DNA of 64,000 nucleotides from Paraspadella gotoi (Eukaryota; Chaetognatha): NCBI GenBank assembly GCA_051294375.1, contig CM119264.1, positions 28,059,778 to 28,123,777 of the forward strand, read 5' to 3'. Shown piece by piece: positions 23,275 to 33,586 of this stretch (position 1 is its first letter; each line of letters starts with the position of its first letter). The notes under the pieces were generated by a model. It saw only the letters and a program-made list of their open reading frames with translations, ran no database searches and was not told where the DNA came from. The position numbers and the translations under genes were made by a program.

Positions 23275-23480
23275 AATCAAATAATTAATCAGTTAATTAA
23301 TCAATTAGTTAATTAATTAATCAATAATTAATTAATCAGTCAATCAATCCGTCCATCCGTCCCACCTTAGCAAAAAGCTCCAATAACTCGTGATTGTATG
23401 GTTGGATTAGAAAGAAATTTTGTGTGTGGGTAGGAAAGTGTGTGATAAAGCTGGATATAAAGTTTCGACGGAATCGTGTG
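23275..23480 (+). repeat. (AATTAATC)n followed by a dispersed-repeat copy
   Basis: An AATTAATC-type tract (23275-23355), then a short copy of the CCGTCCATCCGTCCCACCTT family to about 23480. Confidence 0.65.
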
Positions 23481-24470
23481 TATGTTTTTCTACATAGAAG
23501 CATTACTCATCAAACATCATACAGTCGCACTTGCATTAACTATTCTTTTAATTATTTTCTCAATCTCAATCTCTACTCTCGCTACTCTCATCATTTCTTC
23601 ATCTATAATTGGATGCGCATCTTAGATGAGCTTTCACAATTTGTGTGGGCTAGAAAAATGGTGTGTAACGATGCTTGATATAAAAGTTCGGTGGAAATAG
23701 CGGTACGTGAATCGAGTGTATAATGATGTATTATAGAGAACTGAATTAAAAAAATATGAGTCACATTTTTAACTTTTTAATTTCTTTTTACTTTTATTTA
23801 ACCCTATAATGATTGAGATGAAACTATTTTGTGCATCTATCACATTTAATTTTAATTATTAATTAACGTAAGCTTGAATTGAGATAGTTGAAAGTAGTGT
23901 GAAGAAAGCTAGATATAAAAAGTTTTGACGAATATTAGTAATCATTTGATATAGTCCAGTTGGTGAAATGAAAAGTTATATAATGAGAAAGATAACAGTA
24001 AGTATTACAACTCTTACTTATAGTCTTTGCTTTTTTGATTATTTTCATTGCATCTTGAAGAGAGAACGTACTAGATTTCGAGCACGAGAAGACTGGAGGA
24101 GGAGAGATATAGAGAAAGTAGAGCAGAAATAATGGAGCATTGGATCGTCCCCGCAAATTTCAAAAGGAGACAATCCGTCGAGAAAAGAGAACGGTATGAG
24201 CAATGAATTAAAATGTTACGCATAAAGGAACTCGTTATGCAATTATGCTATGTTAATTTGCCTCAGCCAAAAGAGAGCTGAAGAAGTAGAGAATGAGCAG
24301 AGCAGGAGATGGAGAAGAGGAAAAGAGAGAGAGAGAGAGAGAGAGAGAAGAGACAGAGTCCGGAGATAAAAATTAGCGATAAAAAAAGTTGTTATTTTAC
24401 TCACTGAATAAAAAATACTAAAATACTTACAAAAATAATAAAATTGATAAAATTATTATTCCGATAACAT
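23481..24470. other. No gene seen
   Basis: AT-rich sequence with diverged pieces of the GGATATAAAGTTT...GGAATCGTG repeat and one GA tract (24321-24350). Confidence 0.4.
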
Positions 24471-24479
24471 TGTTTAATC

Positions 24480-25245
24480 ACATGCAAATATATCTAGTAA
24501 GGCGGGCAAAATTGAACACTTTTTATAACTTCTAGTTCTCTCAAAAAAATTTCTTTTTTCCTTCTACTACTAAATCGATTTTCAATGTAACTTTTTGAAT
24601 TAGTTCTTTGTGTTGCTCTGAAGCTTTATAAATATTTATTAATATATAACAAATGACAAAAAAAAATTTTAAAATTTGATTTTTTTAAGAACGGGTTCTT
24701 GTAGAGCTTAAAAAGTTAAATGAAAGTTAGTACTATAATTTTTCAAATTTTGAAAAAATTAGGTTAAAATAGAAAAACCTTAAAAATTATTCATCATATT
24801 CATATTGGACTGAATTTATTATATTTTAAATTTTTTACATGAAATCTAATATAACTAAAGATAATAAAGTTTTCATTAATAACTTTATCTAAACTTTTAA
24901 AGTTATCAGAAATCTTGATAATACATATAGCAGAAATTATTAAAAATTTATATTTTAGTTTTCTCTTATATGGTTATTTATAGTCGCTTAAACCAATTAA
25001 CCATTAAATGTTCATTTTGAGAGAACTTTCTAGTTTTCAACTGTTCGGTCCTAATAGTCGCTAAGTAAAATGAGGCGTTGGCCAATATTAGAAACACTTT
25101 ATATAACTTCATAGTTCTCTTTAAAAATTTTTTTTTCCTTTTTTACTACTAAATCTATTTCAATGTAACTTTTTGATTTAGTTCATTGGGTTGTTGCACT
25201 GAAGCTTTTAAATAATTATTAATATATAATAATATTATATAAAGT
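24480..25245. repeat. Two diverged copies of an AT-rich element
   Basis: Sequence from about 24500 to 24655 (ACTTTTTATAACTTCTAGTTCTC ... TTTATTAATATATAAC) recurs at about 25085-25235 with clear divergence. The copies are old and direct. No coding capacity is seen. Confidence 0.55.
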
Positions 25246-25458
25246 TTTGACGGAATTGTGCCAGTGGAAATGAGTTTAGATGCAAAAAACATAAAGTCAC
25301 ATTTACTTGAATCTTTTAATATTAATGATTACTAATAAATTTTTTAATTAATTAATTAGTTAATTAATTAATTAATTAAATGAAAAAATGATGCAAGTTA
25401 AAAAAATCTTAAAAGCATAAAGTCGTCGCAATTGCATAAAAAGAGAGAGAGAGAGGAG

Positions 25459-25490
<32 letters not shown>

Positions 25491-26204
25491 TGAGAAAGAC
25501 AAGGAGACATAAAATAAAATGAAGGATATTTAATAACTGTCCTAACCCAATTTTAAGGACATCGATGATGATAAGTTGAATATAAATTTAAAATTAATTA
25601 TTACATATTAAAATTAATTAATTAATTAATCGATTAATTAATTAATTAATTATCGTAGGCAGATCCGACATTGTTTGCTCAAACTTGTTTTTTCTAAAAT
25701 TAGGGTCGAATGTGGTTGAAGGAATAGTATTGAGGGTTAGAGGTGAGGGACTAGGGTCTGGAAAGTATAAGGATTATGTTAGGGATATAATTAGCTTTAG
25801 GGATTATGGTTAGAGAATGGGTTATGGGTTTGGTAACAAATTAGTTAAGGATAAGGTTAGGTTTACGGATAAGGGATAGGTATTTGTTATGCGTTTGGTA
25901 ACAGATTAGGGTTTTAAAACACTAGGGTTAAAATTAAGTGCAGGGATAAATGAACAGAAATTGGGCGCTCTTGAGCACGCGCCAAATAAATATTATTATT
26001 TTAAATATTGTGTTTTCATTTTTTTCTCTTTGTTTTCTCCTCAATCGCTAATTATATATTTTATAAAATAAGCAAATAAAAATACTTTAAGAAAATAATA
26101 TTTCAATGGTACATCTTCATATAATTAAAAGAATCAAGCAATTTAATCCTTATAAATTAGTACTTTCGACTGTACAACTTTAAATCTGCTTTTTCAATCT
26201 ACAG
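25246..26204 (+). other. Intron sequence with a telomere-like G-rich stretch
   Basis: It holds AATT tracts, a GA tract (25442-25490), and at 25700-25930 a degenerate GTTAGGG/TTAGGG-like stretch. It ends in the acceptor TTTTTCAATCTACAG before the lectin exon. Confidence 0.45.
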
Positions 26205-26275
26205 ATTACAAAGTTTTTTTTCAAAGACGGTTGACCATCCGTATATTGAAGTAGATCTTGGAAGAAAATTGTCAA
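26205..26275 (+). CDS. F5/8C-like lectin domain 1, middle exon
   Basis: A 71-bp exon from acceptor CAATCTACAG to donor GTAAGT, phase 2 to phase 1. It encodes HPYIEVDLGRKLS, the central strand found in F5/8 type C and fucolectin/tachylectin-type domains (consensus: aromatic, I/R, VDLG). The equivalent exon of the second domain is 30987-31072, with identical phases. Confidence 0.8.
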
Positions 26276-27460
26276 GTAAGTTCATAAATAAATATAATAT
26301 TTTTAACGGTTTACAGGTACCTCCCGTACTATATCGGATAGTTCTCCCAGAAATATCAAACATTTTCAAAAGTTCTAGGTTCTTGCAAAGTTTCTTAGGC
26401 CAAATTTAGTGAAGAAAACGAATATCACCATAAACAATTTTCCCGGTTGCTCTTTATGGATTTTCAGCGCCAGTTATTTAGCCAGCACATTAATATTTTC
26501 TAATCAAAATAAATATAATTATTACTCTATTACCTAATTATTTTGTTTTTTTTATAAATGAGGTCAAAAGATCATAATTTTAAAAGGCTTAATAATAAAA
26601 AATGCGCATTTTGAAAAAATAATCAGTACTTAATCAATTTAAATGAAATTTTGAATGAATATATTATCTAGCTCTACAAATCAAACTAAAGCATTTTACA
26701 ATAAGTGAGAGGCATGGTGAGCAAAAGGGAAAAAAACACGGTAAACATATAAAAAAAATTTATTAATTCGAATTAAGACTTTTTTCCCACTGACTAACAT
26801 TATTGATTCATCCAAATTAAAGTGTTTTTATATTAATCAGAGGATAAGTCATGTTCAACAACGTTCTACAATTTGAATATTTATTTCAATCAAGAAACTC
26901 AATTTTTAGTCTCAGGGAGGAACTGCTGTTTTCGGAAAATATTGAAACAAATATTTGAATGGGTTAATGTTGTTATAATATAATATTGTGATAATCCTTT
27001 CGTTTTCTTGTGTAGTAAAATTAATTGAAAAAGTGATTTTGTTTTAAAAACGACTTTTTTTTATTTTTAAAAGAAAACCGACATGCATTTAATAATTTGT
27101 GAAATTATTTTTCCAATTTGTGCAAAAGAAGAAGGAGAGAGAGAGAAAGACTCAGAGAGTAAAAGTTTGTCAATACAGAGTTGAAGGTAGGGACAGATAG
27201 AATAAGTTTTGAAAAGAAATGAAAAATGGCCTGAGAGAGAGAAAGAGAGAGAGAGATATGCAGAGAGAGAAGGTTGATAACTAATAAATTTATGTAATCT
27301 ACAACAGAGATAAAAATTTTTAGACGGAATAAATAACTACTTCGATAGGTTCTCACATTTTGCAATCTTACATTCATATAAAGTACTTTCCTTGTTAAGA
27401 GGAAATAATTTCAATAATAATAATATTGTTATGATTCTTTCTTTTCGTTGTGTTTGTAAA
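26276..27460. other. Intron, no further exon seen
   Basis: AT-rich, with a short GA-rich stretch at 27130-27275. The polypyrimidine ORF on the minus strand there is a shadow of the repeat. Confidence 0.45.
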
Positions 27461-27631
27461 TTAGGAAAAACAGTTTTTAAGGTCAACAACGATTTATTAT
27501 TGGATATAAGTCGGACAAGTTTCAACACTTTATTAAGAGTCTTCTTCAGCGACTCTTAATAAAGAGTTGAAACTTGTCCGACTTATATCCAATAATAAAT
27601 CGTTGTTGACCTTAAAAACTGTTTTTCCTAA
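27461..27631. repeat. 171-bp near-perfect hairpin
   Basis: The arms (27461-27535 and 27557-27631, about 80 bp each including the inner bases) pair almost perfectly around a 9-nt spacer, TTCTTCAGC. Each arm contains GTTGAAACTTGTCCGAC / AATAAATCGTTGTTGACC, related to the GAAAC...TCGTTG element at 17030 and 20040. Confidence 0.8.
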
Positions 27632-27701
27632 TAATAATAATAATAATAAAAATTCCTAATCCCCGCCCCACCACCACTTCGGCCTCGCTCTGACTTCCTA
27701 G

Positions 27702-27968
27702 TCGATTACGTTGATATTTACAAAAGACCCAAAGACAAGGTTTGGTTGAATGTCTTCCCTTTTCGTCTCCAACTCCTGGCCGACGGGAAGATCGTGGGCG
27801 ACTGCAGCGACACCGTCATTAAACGGGAATTTTTCAAGGAGTTGAAGGATTATGTCCGCGTCGACTGTTGCAACGTCGGAACGAAAGCGGACGCGGTGAG
27901 GCTGACCAAGTGGAATCGTTCGTCCTTGATATTGAGCGGGATCGAAGTTTTACGACGAGTAGAAAAAT
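27702..27968 (+). CDS. F5/8C-like lectin domain 1, last exon
   Basis: A 267-bp phase 1-1 exon between acceptor TGACTTCCTAG and donor GTAAGT. It is GC-richer than its introns. It encodes VDIYKRPKD, then FPFRLQLLADGK, paired cysteines (VDCCNVGT), and a final SGIEVL. That order (V-x-I-x-x-R, then L-x-x-x-x-EV) is the C-terminal half of the F5/8C/fucolectin galactose-binding fold. The last codon is split (T|GT), giving a cysteine with the next exon. Confidence 0.85.
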
Positions 27969-28007
27969 GTAAGTCACGGATCACGTGAGAAAGAAAATTT
28001 TTTTTAC

Positions 28008-28160
28008 TCGGGTCTGCTTATATCGCAGATTCCGACTCTATAATTCACTTTGTCGGTCTGTCAGTACCACCCCAAAAGGTTGTCGGGCAGTCACTTAAAC
28101 CACGTCAGAACTTCGAATTACGTCTGTCTGTCTATCTGTCTGTCTGTCTGTCTGTCTGAA
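28008..28160 (+). repeat. Dispersed repeat copy with (GTCT)n
   Basis: It starts TCGGGTCTGCTTATATCGCAG and ends in a TCTG/TCTGTC array. It belongs to the family at 4274-4660. Confidence 0.65.
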
Positions 28161-28224
28161 GGAGTTTAATTAAATTAGAAAACCAAAAAGACAAATTTAT
28201 TTGAATTTTTAAAAGTTTTCCTCT

Positions 28225-28233
28225 ATCTCTTTC

Positions 28234-28272
<39 letters not shown>

Positions 28273-28560
28273 CCAAATTATGCCAGTTGACCAAATTATT
28301 CAAGTGAGCAAATTTTGCAAGTTGACCAAATTATGCCAATTGATAAAATTATGCCAGTTGACCAAATTATGCCAGTTGACCAAATTATGCCAGTTGACCA
28401 AATTATGCCAGATGAGCAAATTATGCCAGTTGAGCAAATTATGCCAGTTGACCAAATCAAGCCAGTTTACAAAATTATGCCAGTTGACCAAATTATGCCA
28501 GTTGACCAAATTATGTCAGTTGACCAAATAATGCAACTTGATTAAATTAAGCAAATTGAC
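28225..28560 (+). repeat. (GATT)n and 18-bp minisatellite, second array
   Basis: Same composition as 14545-14790: a GATT leader, then about 15 copies of CCAGTTGACCAAATTATG with single-base variants. It gives open frames on both strands but no protein is implied. Confidence 0.85.
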
Positions 28561-28699
28561 CAAATTATGCAAGTTGACTAAATTAAGCAAGTTGGTATTT
28601 GGACAGCTACTGGTAATGATTGATAGATCAATTGATTTATATATTTTTTCATGAATATATTAAAAAGTCTGTTATGATTTGTAGTCGGGCATTGCCTAG

Positions 28700-28985
28700 G
28701 TTCACCCCGCCTATAAGCGTAACACTTTCAGTTGTGACCCGGTGGCGCATAGATTAAAGCCATCAGCTCATGACCACTAGGTACCGGGTTCAGTCCCAAC
28801 CCGGTACCTATCCTGCGGGAAGCGTGAGAACGGCAGTAAGCCGCCTTGGGGGCGTGACAAACCCTCAAGCCTGGTTGCAAGCCCAGGACCCGTTCCATGG
28901 CTGCTAGAGGGGGTTATACTTATAGAAGTTACGGATAGTCATCTTCAGCCCACTTCGCGCCTTATCCCACGATTTGTTATGATCT
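28700..28985 (+). repeat. tRNA-derived SINE candidate
   Basis: An A-box-like GGTGGCGCATAGATTAA (28741-28757) and a B-box-like GGTTCAGTCCC (28787-28797) are spaced as in a tRNA promoter. The B box sits in an 11-bp perfect hairpin (GGTACCGGGTT...). The following GC-rich tail to about 28985 resembles a SINE body. A degraded tRNA gene is the alternative. Confidence 0.5.
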
Positions 28986-29218
28986 GTTAAGATCTCAAAT
29001 TGAAAGTCAGAAAATATATATTCAATTTTTCTCAACTTTCCTTGGCATTCAAATCAGAAGACGAAAGTGAAAATGGACAAAAATGAACATAATTTTTTTT
29101 CCTAAATGTAGAAAAATTTGTCCTTTTTTATCCTTAGAAACAGGTGGAGATGATTTTAACCAATCCTTAGTTCGGCCCAATTTGTATTGTGGTACAAATT
29201 AAATTAATATTGTAAGTA

Positions 29219-30176
29219 CATGGTGACAATTTTACAAGCGCCGGTAGAAATAAGCTGACATTTGCAAACAAGTGGTTATTTCATTGATTTTAAAATTTCG
29301 TTGAGTAGAAAATACTAAAACTATTTATGTGTTAAAATTTTATATTGATCAGTTAAGATATGCCTTGACAATGAGTGGAGAAAGTTGGCTTGTAAAATCG
29401 GGTTTCATTTTCTAACTCACTTTTTTTAGATTCAATATTTTTCTCTTACTTTCAGTAAGTTTTCTGAAGAAATTTGAAATAAAATGATATTAATTTTATT
29501 ATCTTCTGAAAGCCCTTTCAAATCTAAAAAGAATGACGTACTTACAAATACTGTAGTATAAAATTTAACTGGCCCAGCTTTAATTTAATTAGGATACTCA
29601 AAAACGAGACATCTTTTTAAAAATCAATAGCTGGAGAGTAAATTTATGATATTTATCAAATTGTGATTGGCTATCTTAAATCCTCTTTTCTCAGGCTCTT
29701 TCATGATACTTATATAAATAATAATATTTTATGTTATAATAATTTAAACAGGTCATATATTTTGAAAAAAGATTTAAAATTTTCAATAATTCACTTTTGA
29801 CACTCTTAATTGAACCAAGGCTGGGCAGCTCACTTTTTATGTTAGAGCTTTCGTAAGTATATCATTCTCTTCATATTTTTAAGGGCTTTCTGAGGATATT
29901 AATATTGTTAATATTTTACTAAATATTTTTTTTTAAAAAGTGCTAAAAGTAAAAAAAAATTGAGTTTAAAAACAGTGAGTTGGAAAATGAAACCCGATTT
30001 TAGAAGCAAACTTTATCCACTCATTGTCAAGGCATATCTTAACTGATCAATATAAAATTTTAACATATAAATAGTTTTAGTATTTTCTACTCAACTAGTT
30101 TTTAAAATCAATGAAATAACCACTGGTTTGCAAATGACAGCATATTTCTACCGGCGCTTGTAAAATTGTCACGATG
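29219..30176. mobile_element. Foldback/TIR DNA element, about 958 bp
   Basis: The ends are inverted repeats (GTGACAATTTTACAAGCGCC at 29223, its complement near 30170). Arms of about 205 bp match well, and weaker pairing continues inward to about 29580/29820. TA dinucleotides flank both ends (29217-29218, 30177-30178). There is no transposase ORF, so it is a non-autonomous element inside the intron between the two lectin domains. Confidence 0.7.
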
Positions 30177-30369
30177 TAACAACTGAAAAATATTGGAAAA
30201 AGTTGGTTTTTTTTCTAAATTCGCCATTTGTAAGCGGAAACTTAATTATTGTAGGCAGATCCGACGTTGTTTTCTCAAACTTGTTTATTATCAATGCTAT
30301 AGCTGATTAAGTTTCACCAAAAGTCTAACGATTAACCCCTGAGAGAAATTCGCTTATGAGAGAGGAGAT

Positions 30370-30410
<41 letters not shown>

Positions 30411-30554
30411 AACTAACTAAACAAATTCTGAAAAAGAATATTTAGTACTATAAGCTACACGTCAATATTTTAATACTGAACTAAAAAATTGAGCACGAAA
30501 TATAGAAAATTTGTTTAGTATGCTTTAAAATTTAATGCCATTTGTTTATATAAG
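30177..30554 (+). other. Intron end before lectin domain 2
   Basis: It contains a GA tract (30372-30408) and GCAGATCCGACGTTG, an end of the dispersed family. The acceptor TTTATATAAG at 30554 is AT-rich and short. Confidence 0.5.
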
Positions 30555-30645
30555 GTGCAAAATTTAGTGCCATCTCGGCGAAAGCTTCATCGACATTGAA
30601 TCAGATCAAACCTCAGAATTTGATAGATAATGGCTATTTTAAAAG
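30555..30645 (+). CDS. F5/8C-like lectin domain 2, first exon
   Basis: A 91-bp exon, phase 1 to phase 2, ending at donor GTAAGT. It encodes KFSAISAKASST and NLIDNGYF, the typical beginning of an F5/8C-like fold (Ser/Ala-rich strand, then L-I-D-G/N). The first codon joins T from the preceding exon to GT, a cysteine. Confidence 0.8.
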
Positions 30646-30986
30646 GTAAGTGTTTTTATTTTAATTTATATTATTTTTTTAAATAATACATAATAAATAT
30701 GTACTATGTCTATGATTCTATATTTAAATTTTAAACCAAATATTTTAAAAACCATATCCACAATATCCAGTAAAACTTATTATCAAAATGAGTGGGCTGT
30801 TTAAAATTTTTTAAATCTTTAATAATTTTATAATATTTGAAGCAATCGGACATAATTTTTAATAATTATTTCCAGATTCAAAAAAGACTTTCTATCATTT
30901 TAACATAAATGATTATAATTAATAGCCTTATTGCAATGTTTGTCACGAAACAACTATGTAAACTATATAATTGTAATCTTCTCCAG

Positions 30987-31072
30987 TAATAGGTGGAATG
31001 AGGCCACATGCTTTAGTACAAACACTGAATCTGATCCTTGGTTGGACGTATTGTTGAAAAAAGTCGAAACCA
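30987..31072 (+). CDS. F5/8C-like lectin domain 2, middle exon
   Basis: An 86-bp exon, phase 2 to phase 1, between acceptor TCTTCTCCAG and donor GTAAGT. It encodes RWNEATCFST and DPWLDVLL, matching the W-x-V-D-L strand of the fold, here with D-V-L-L in place of V-D-L-G. Confidence 0.75.
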
Positions 31073-31386
31073 GTAAGTTTTTATGATTAACCATTAAAGC
31101 ATAGAGAAAATGGGATATATTTATTTAACCCTAATATTATTTAACGGGATATATTTATAACGGGATATATTTATTTAAAACCCTAAAAAATTTTAAAATG
31201 ATTTTTTTTTTAATTTGTTTTGCAGTTTTGGATTTGTTAAAAAAGTTAAAGTTAAAATACTAACAAAATATTAATATTTATAATATCTCTAAGTTATCCT
31301 ACATAGTTAAGATATAACAGTACATTAAGACTAATGTTTATTGCTTTTTCCCTCGTTCGCCGTTAAAAGTAACCTTCTTTTACTAG

Positions 31387-31647
31387 TTGGTCACGTGAGA
31401 ATATGGAATCGAGTAGACACTTTTGAATTTTGGGGGAAACTCTTTCCGTTTCGCGTGGAGATCTGGAAGGGTCAGTTCAAAGTGGCCAACTGCAAAGCTG
31501 CCAAATTGACCAACGGGATTTTCGATTTCAAAGCAAAGATGGAAGTTGATTGCGGACTGAAAGGCATCGCGGGAGATCGAGTCAGGATTCAGAAACTCGG
31601 GAAAGGATTCCTTCACATTTGTGAAGTGGAGATTTTCCCAGTCGATT
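31387..31647 (+). CDS. F5/8C-like lectin domain 2, last exon
   Basis: A 261-bp phase 1-1 exon from acceptor TTTTACTAG to donor GTAAGG. It encodes HVRIWNRVDT, FPFRVEIWKG, cysteines (VANC, EVDC), and a final HICEVEIFPVDC. It parallels 27702-27968 residue for residue in layout, so the two lectin domains arose by exon-set duplication. It precedes the kringle in phase. Confidence 0.85.
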
Positions 31648-31739
31648 GTAAGGATGTTTATAATTGTTCTTGGTGAATATTATTACACTTGTATTTCTAT
31701 GCCCATTGCTTTTTGAAATGAGGATAGTGTGGCGGTATA

Positions 31740-31935
31740 TTCACACCGCCTCACGTCTACCATCGTTCGGCCAAATCCATTGGCTCAGAGGGGGAACACA
31801 CCATCCCAGGCGTAGTGTTCCATCCACAGTCCTAACGACTTCCCTCTGCGTTGGCAAAGCGAGACCGTCCTAGGGTAACCGCGCCAGTGACTGGAGGCGT
31901 CACTGAGGGTTGGAAGCCCCCAAAAGCCAACAATT
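31740..31935 (-). repeat. Inverted copy of the 3341-3550 repeat
   Basis: The complement matches 3341-3550 and 12870-13070 (for example GTCCTAACGACTTCCCTCTG). A dispersed family inside the intron. Confidence 0.75.
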
Positions 31936-32291
31936 CCATCGAAACTAAATTTCCAGCTTAATCACACACTTTCCATATATAAAAAAATTCAAGTCAATTG
32001 ACCAATCCACTCATGAGTAATTAGCGTCATATCCAACTAAGTCACAATCTTCACTTCCCACACACAAAGTTTCATTCCAATCCATCCATCCAATCACGAT
32101 TAATTGTATTTTTTCGCTAAGGGTGACGGACGGACAGACTTTTTTTTTTTTTTTTTTTGCATAATTGATCATAATTCGATGTTCTGACATGATATTAGTG
32201 AGTGCACGACAAGATTGATGGGGCGGACCGACGGACCGACAAAGTGGATTATAGAGTCGGGATCTGCTGATAAGCAGAACCGACTAAAAAT
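31936..32291 (-). repeat. Inverted copy of the (CCGT)n dispersed repeat
   Basis: The complement of the 4274-4660 family, ending GCAGAACCGACTA next to the kringle exon. A T-run replaces part of the array. Confidence 0.7.
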
Positions 32292-32320
32292 ATTCTTTAA
32301 ACCATGTTTAAAATTCAAAG

Positions 32321-32438
32321 GCTTGGAATGCTACCGGGGATACGGTGTCGATTACCGCGGAAGGATCCAAGAAACAAAAGACGGAGAAAAGTGTCTAAAT
32401 TGGTGGAGATCTTACTCGTCGAAGTATAACCCGAAGAA
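32321..32438 (+). CDS. Kringle domain, first exon
   Basis: A 118-bp exon, phase 1 to phase 2, between acceptor AAATTCAAAG and donor GTAAGT. It encodes ECYRGYGVDYRG and KCLNWW, the N-terminal half of a kringle (C-Y-x-G-x-G, T-x-x-G-x-x-C-x-x-W). The first codon is split with the lectin exon, giving VDC-LEC. Confidence 0.9.
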
Positions 32439-33210
32439 GTAAGTTTCACAGGAAATAAAATTAAACGCAACATCGATATGGAGTTTTTAAGTGTTTAATT
32501 GAGAATCATTTAAAAGACAACATTTATGAATAAAAAAAAAAGAAGAAATTCTAAAACGCCAAGTTGAACCGGAATCTTTCCAGTTCCCACTATCACTTTT
32601 TTTTAGCTTTGCTACCTAAAATCTGTTTTAAATTAAATTCTAAAACAAACACAAAACAAATTAACTGGTTCTTTCGGTTCGATAAATATTATATATTTTT
32701 TTAATCACTTTGCTAAAGAGTTTATAATATTTTTTATCTGAATTGAGGCCTTACCTTTTTGTTTTTTAAAGGCGAAAGCCTCTGAATTTAAAGTTTTATT
32801 AAATGACTCCATTAATTCTGTTTTAAGCTTCTAATTGGTTCAATTTTATGAACTGAATTTAAATATCTGGTCTCTCATTGGTTAATAATAAATATGTCTT
32901 AATAACTATTTAATAGTTTAAAATAAGGTACATCACCTTATTTTCGTTCAAACCTCGTTACCGCTCTAATTTTTAATATTGAATCAAAAAGGGGAAAATT
33001 AACAAGAAAGTTCTAATAAGTAATGGTGTCGCAATAAAATATATTAATAATAATTAATAAATCATTCGAAAAAATTTTTAAAATTAATCTGTTTCAAAAT
33101 TGTTAGAGAAAAATAGAAGTAAAAAAATTAAATAAAAAAAATATTGTGCAAAATTAAACATGAGAACGTCAATTCTAAATTGAATCTTCCACACTTGTTT
33201 TCCATTGCAG

Positions 33211-33346
33211 AAAACCCGACGCCGGTCTGAAAGATAACTATTGCCGAAATCCCTCAAAATCAAAGTTCGGCCCTTGGTGTTACGTCGAGAAACCGGCTCG
33301 TTATGGTGGTCATGGTTATGGTTACTGCGACATCAAGAAATGTTAG
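33211..33346 (+). CDS. Kringle domain, last exon, with stop
   Basis: A 136-bp terminal exon entered in phase 2 from acceptor TTTTCCATTGCAG. It encodes DNYCRNP, PWCYV and YGYCDIKKC, then TAG at 33344-33346. With the previous exon all six kringle cysteines are present. A Gly/His/Tyr-rich insert (RYGGHGYGYC) precedes the fifth cysteine. Kringles bind proteins or lysine-type ligands in extracellular proteins. Here the kringle forms the C terminus of gene A. Confidence 0.92.
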
Positions 33347-33580
33347 GAAATTAAATGATTGCATTCGACGGAAAACTCAAGGATTTCCTTGAAGGAAGAC
33401 AATATTGTATTTTTCTTCTTGAGTTGTTAATACAATTTTTGTTTTCAAAATTCTATGTACAGGGATGGGACCCTATATCGAGACCAAACTTAACGTCCTG
33501 CCCTGTCTGAACTAATTAAGATACAATGATAAAATGAGTGGCAAATGTTTTTTTGGCTTTTTACTTTTATATTCAATGAA

Positions 33581-33586
33581 AATAAA
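33581..33586 (+). promoter_or_regulatory. Poly(A) signal of gene A
   Basis: AATAAA lies about 235 bp after the stop codon, in AT-rich sequence without further exons. It gives a plausible 3' end. Confidence 0.6.

Noticed and set aside
14573-28545. 18-bp and 16-bp arrays as CRISPR-like
   Set aside because: The units are head to tail with no unique spacers, and the genome is eukaryotic.
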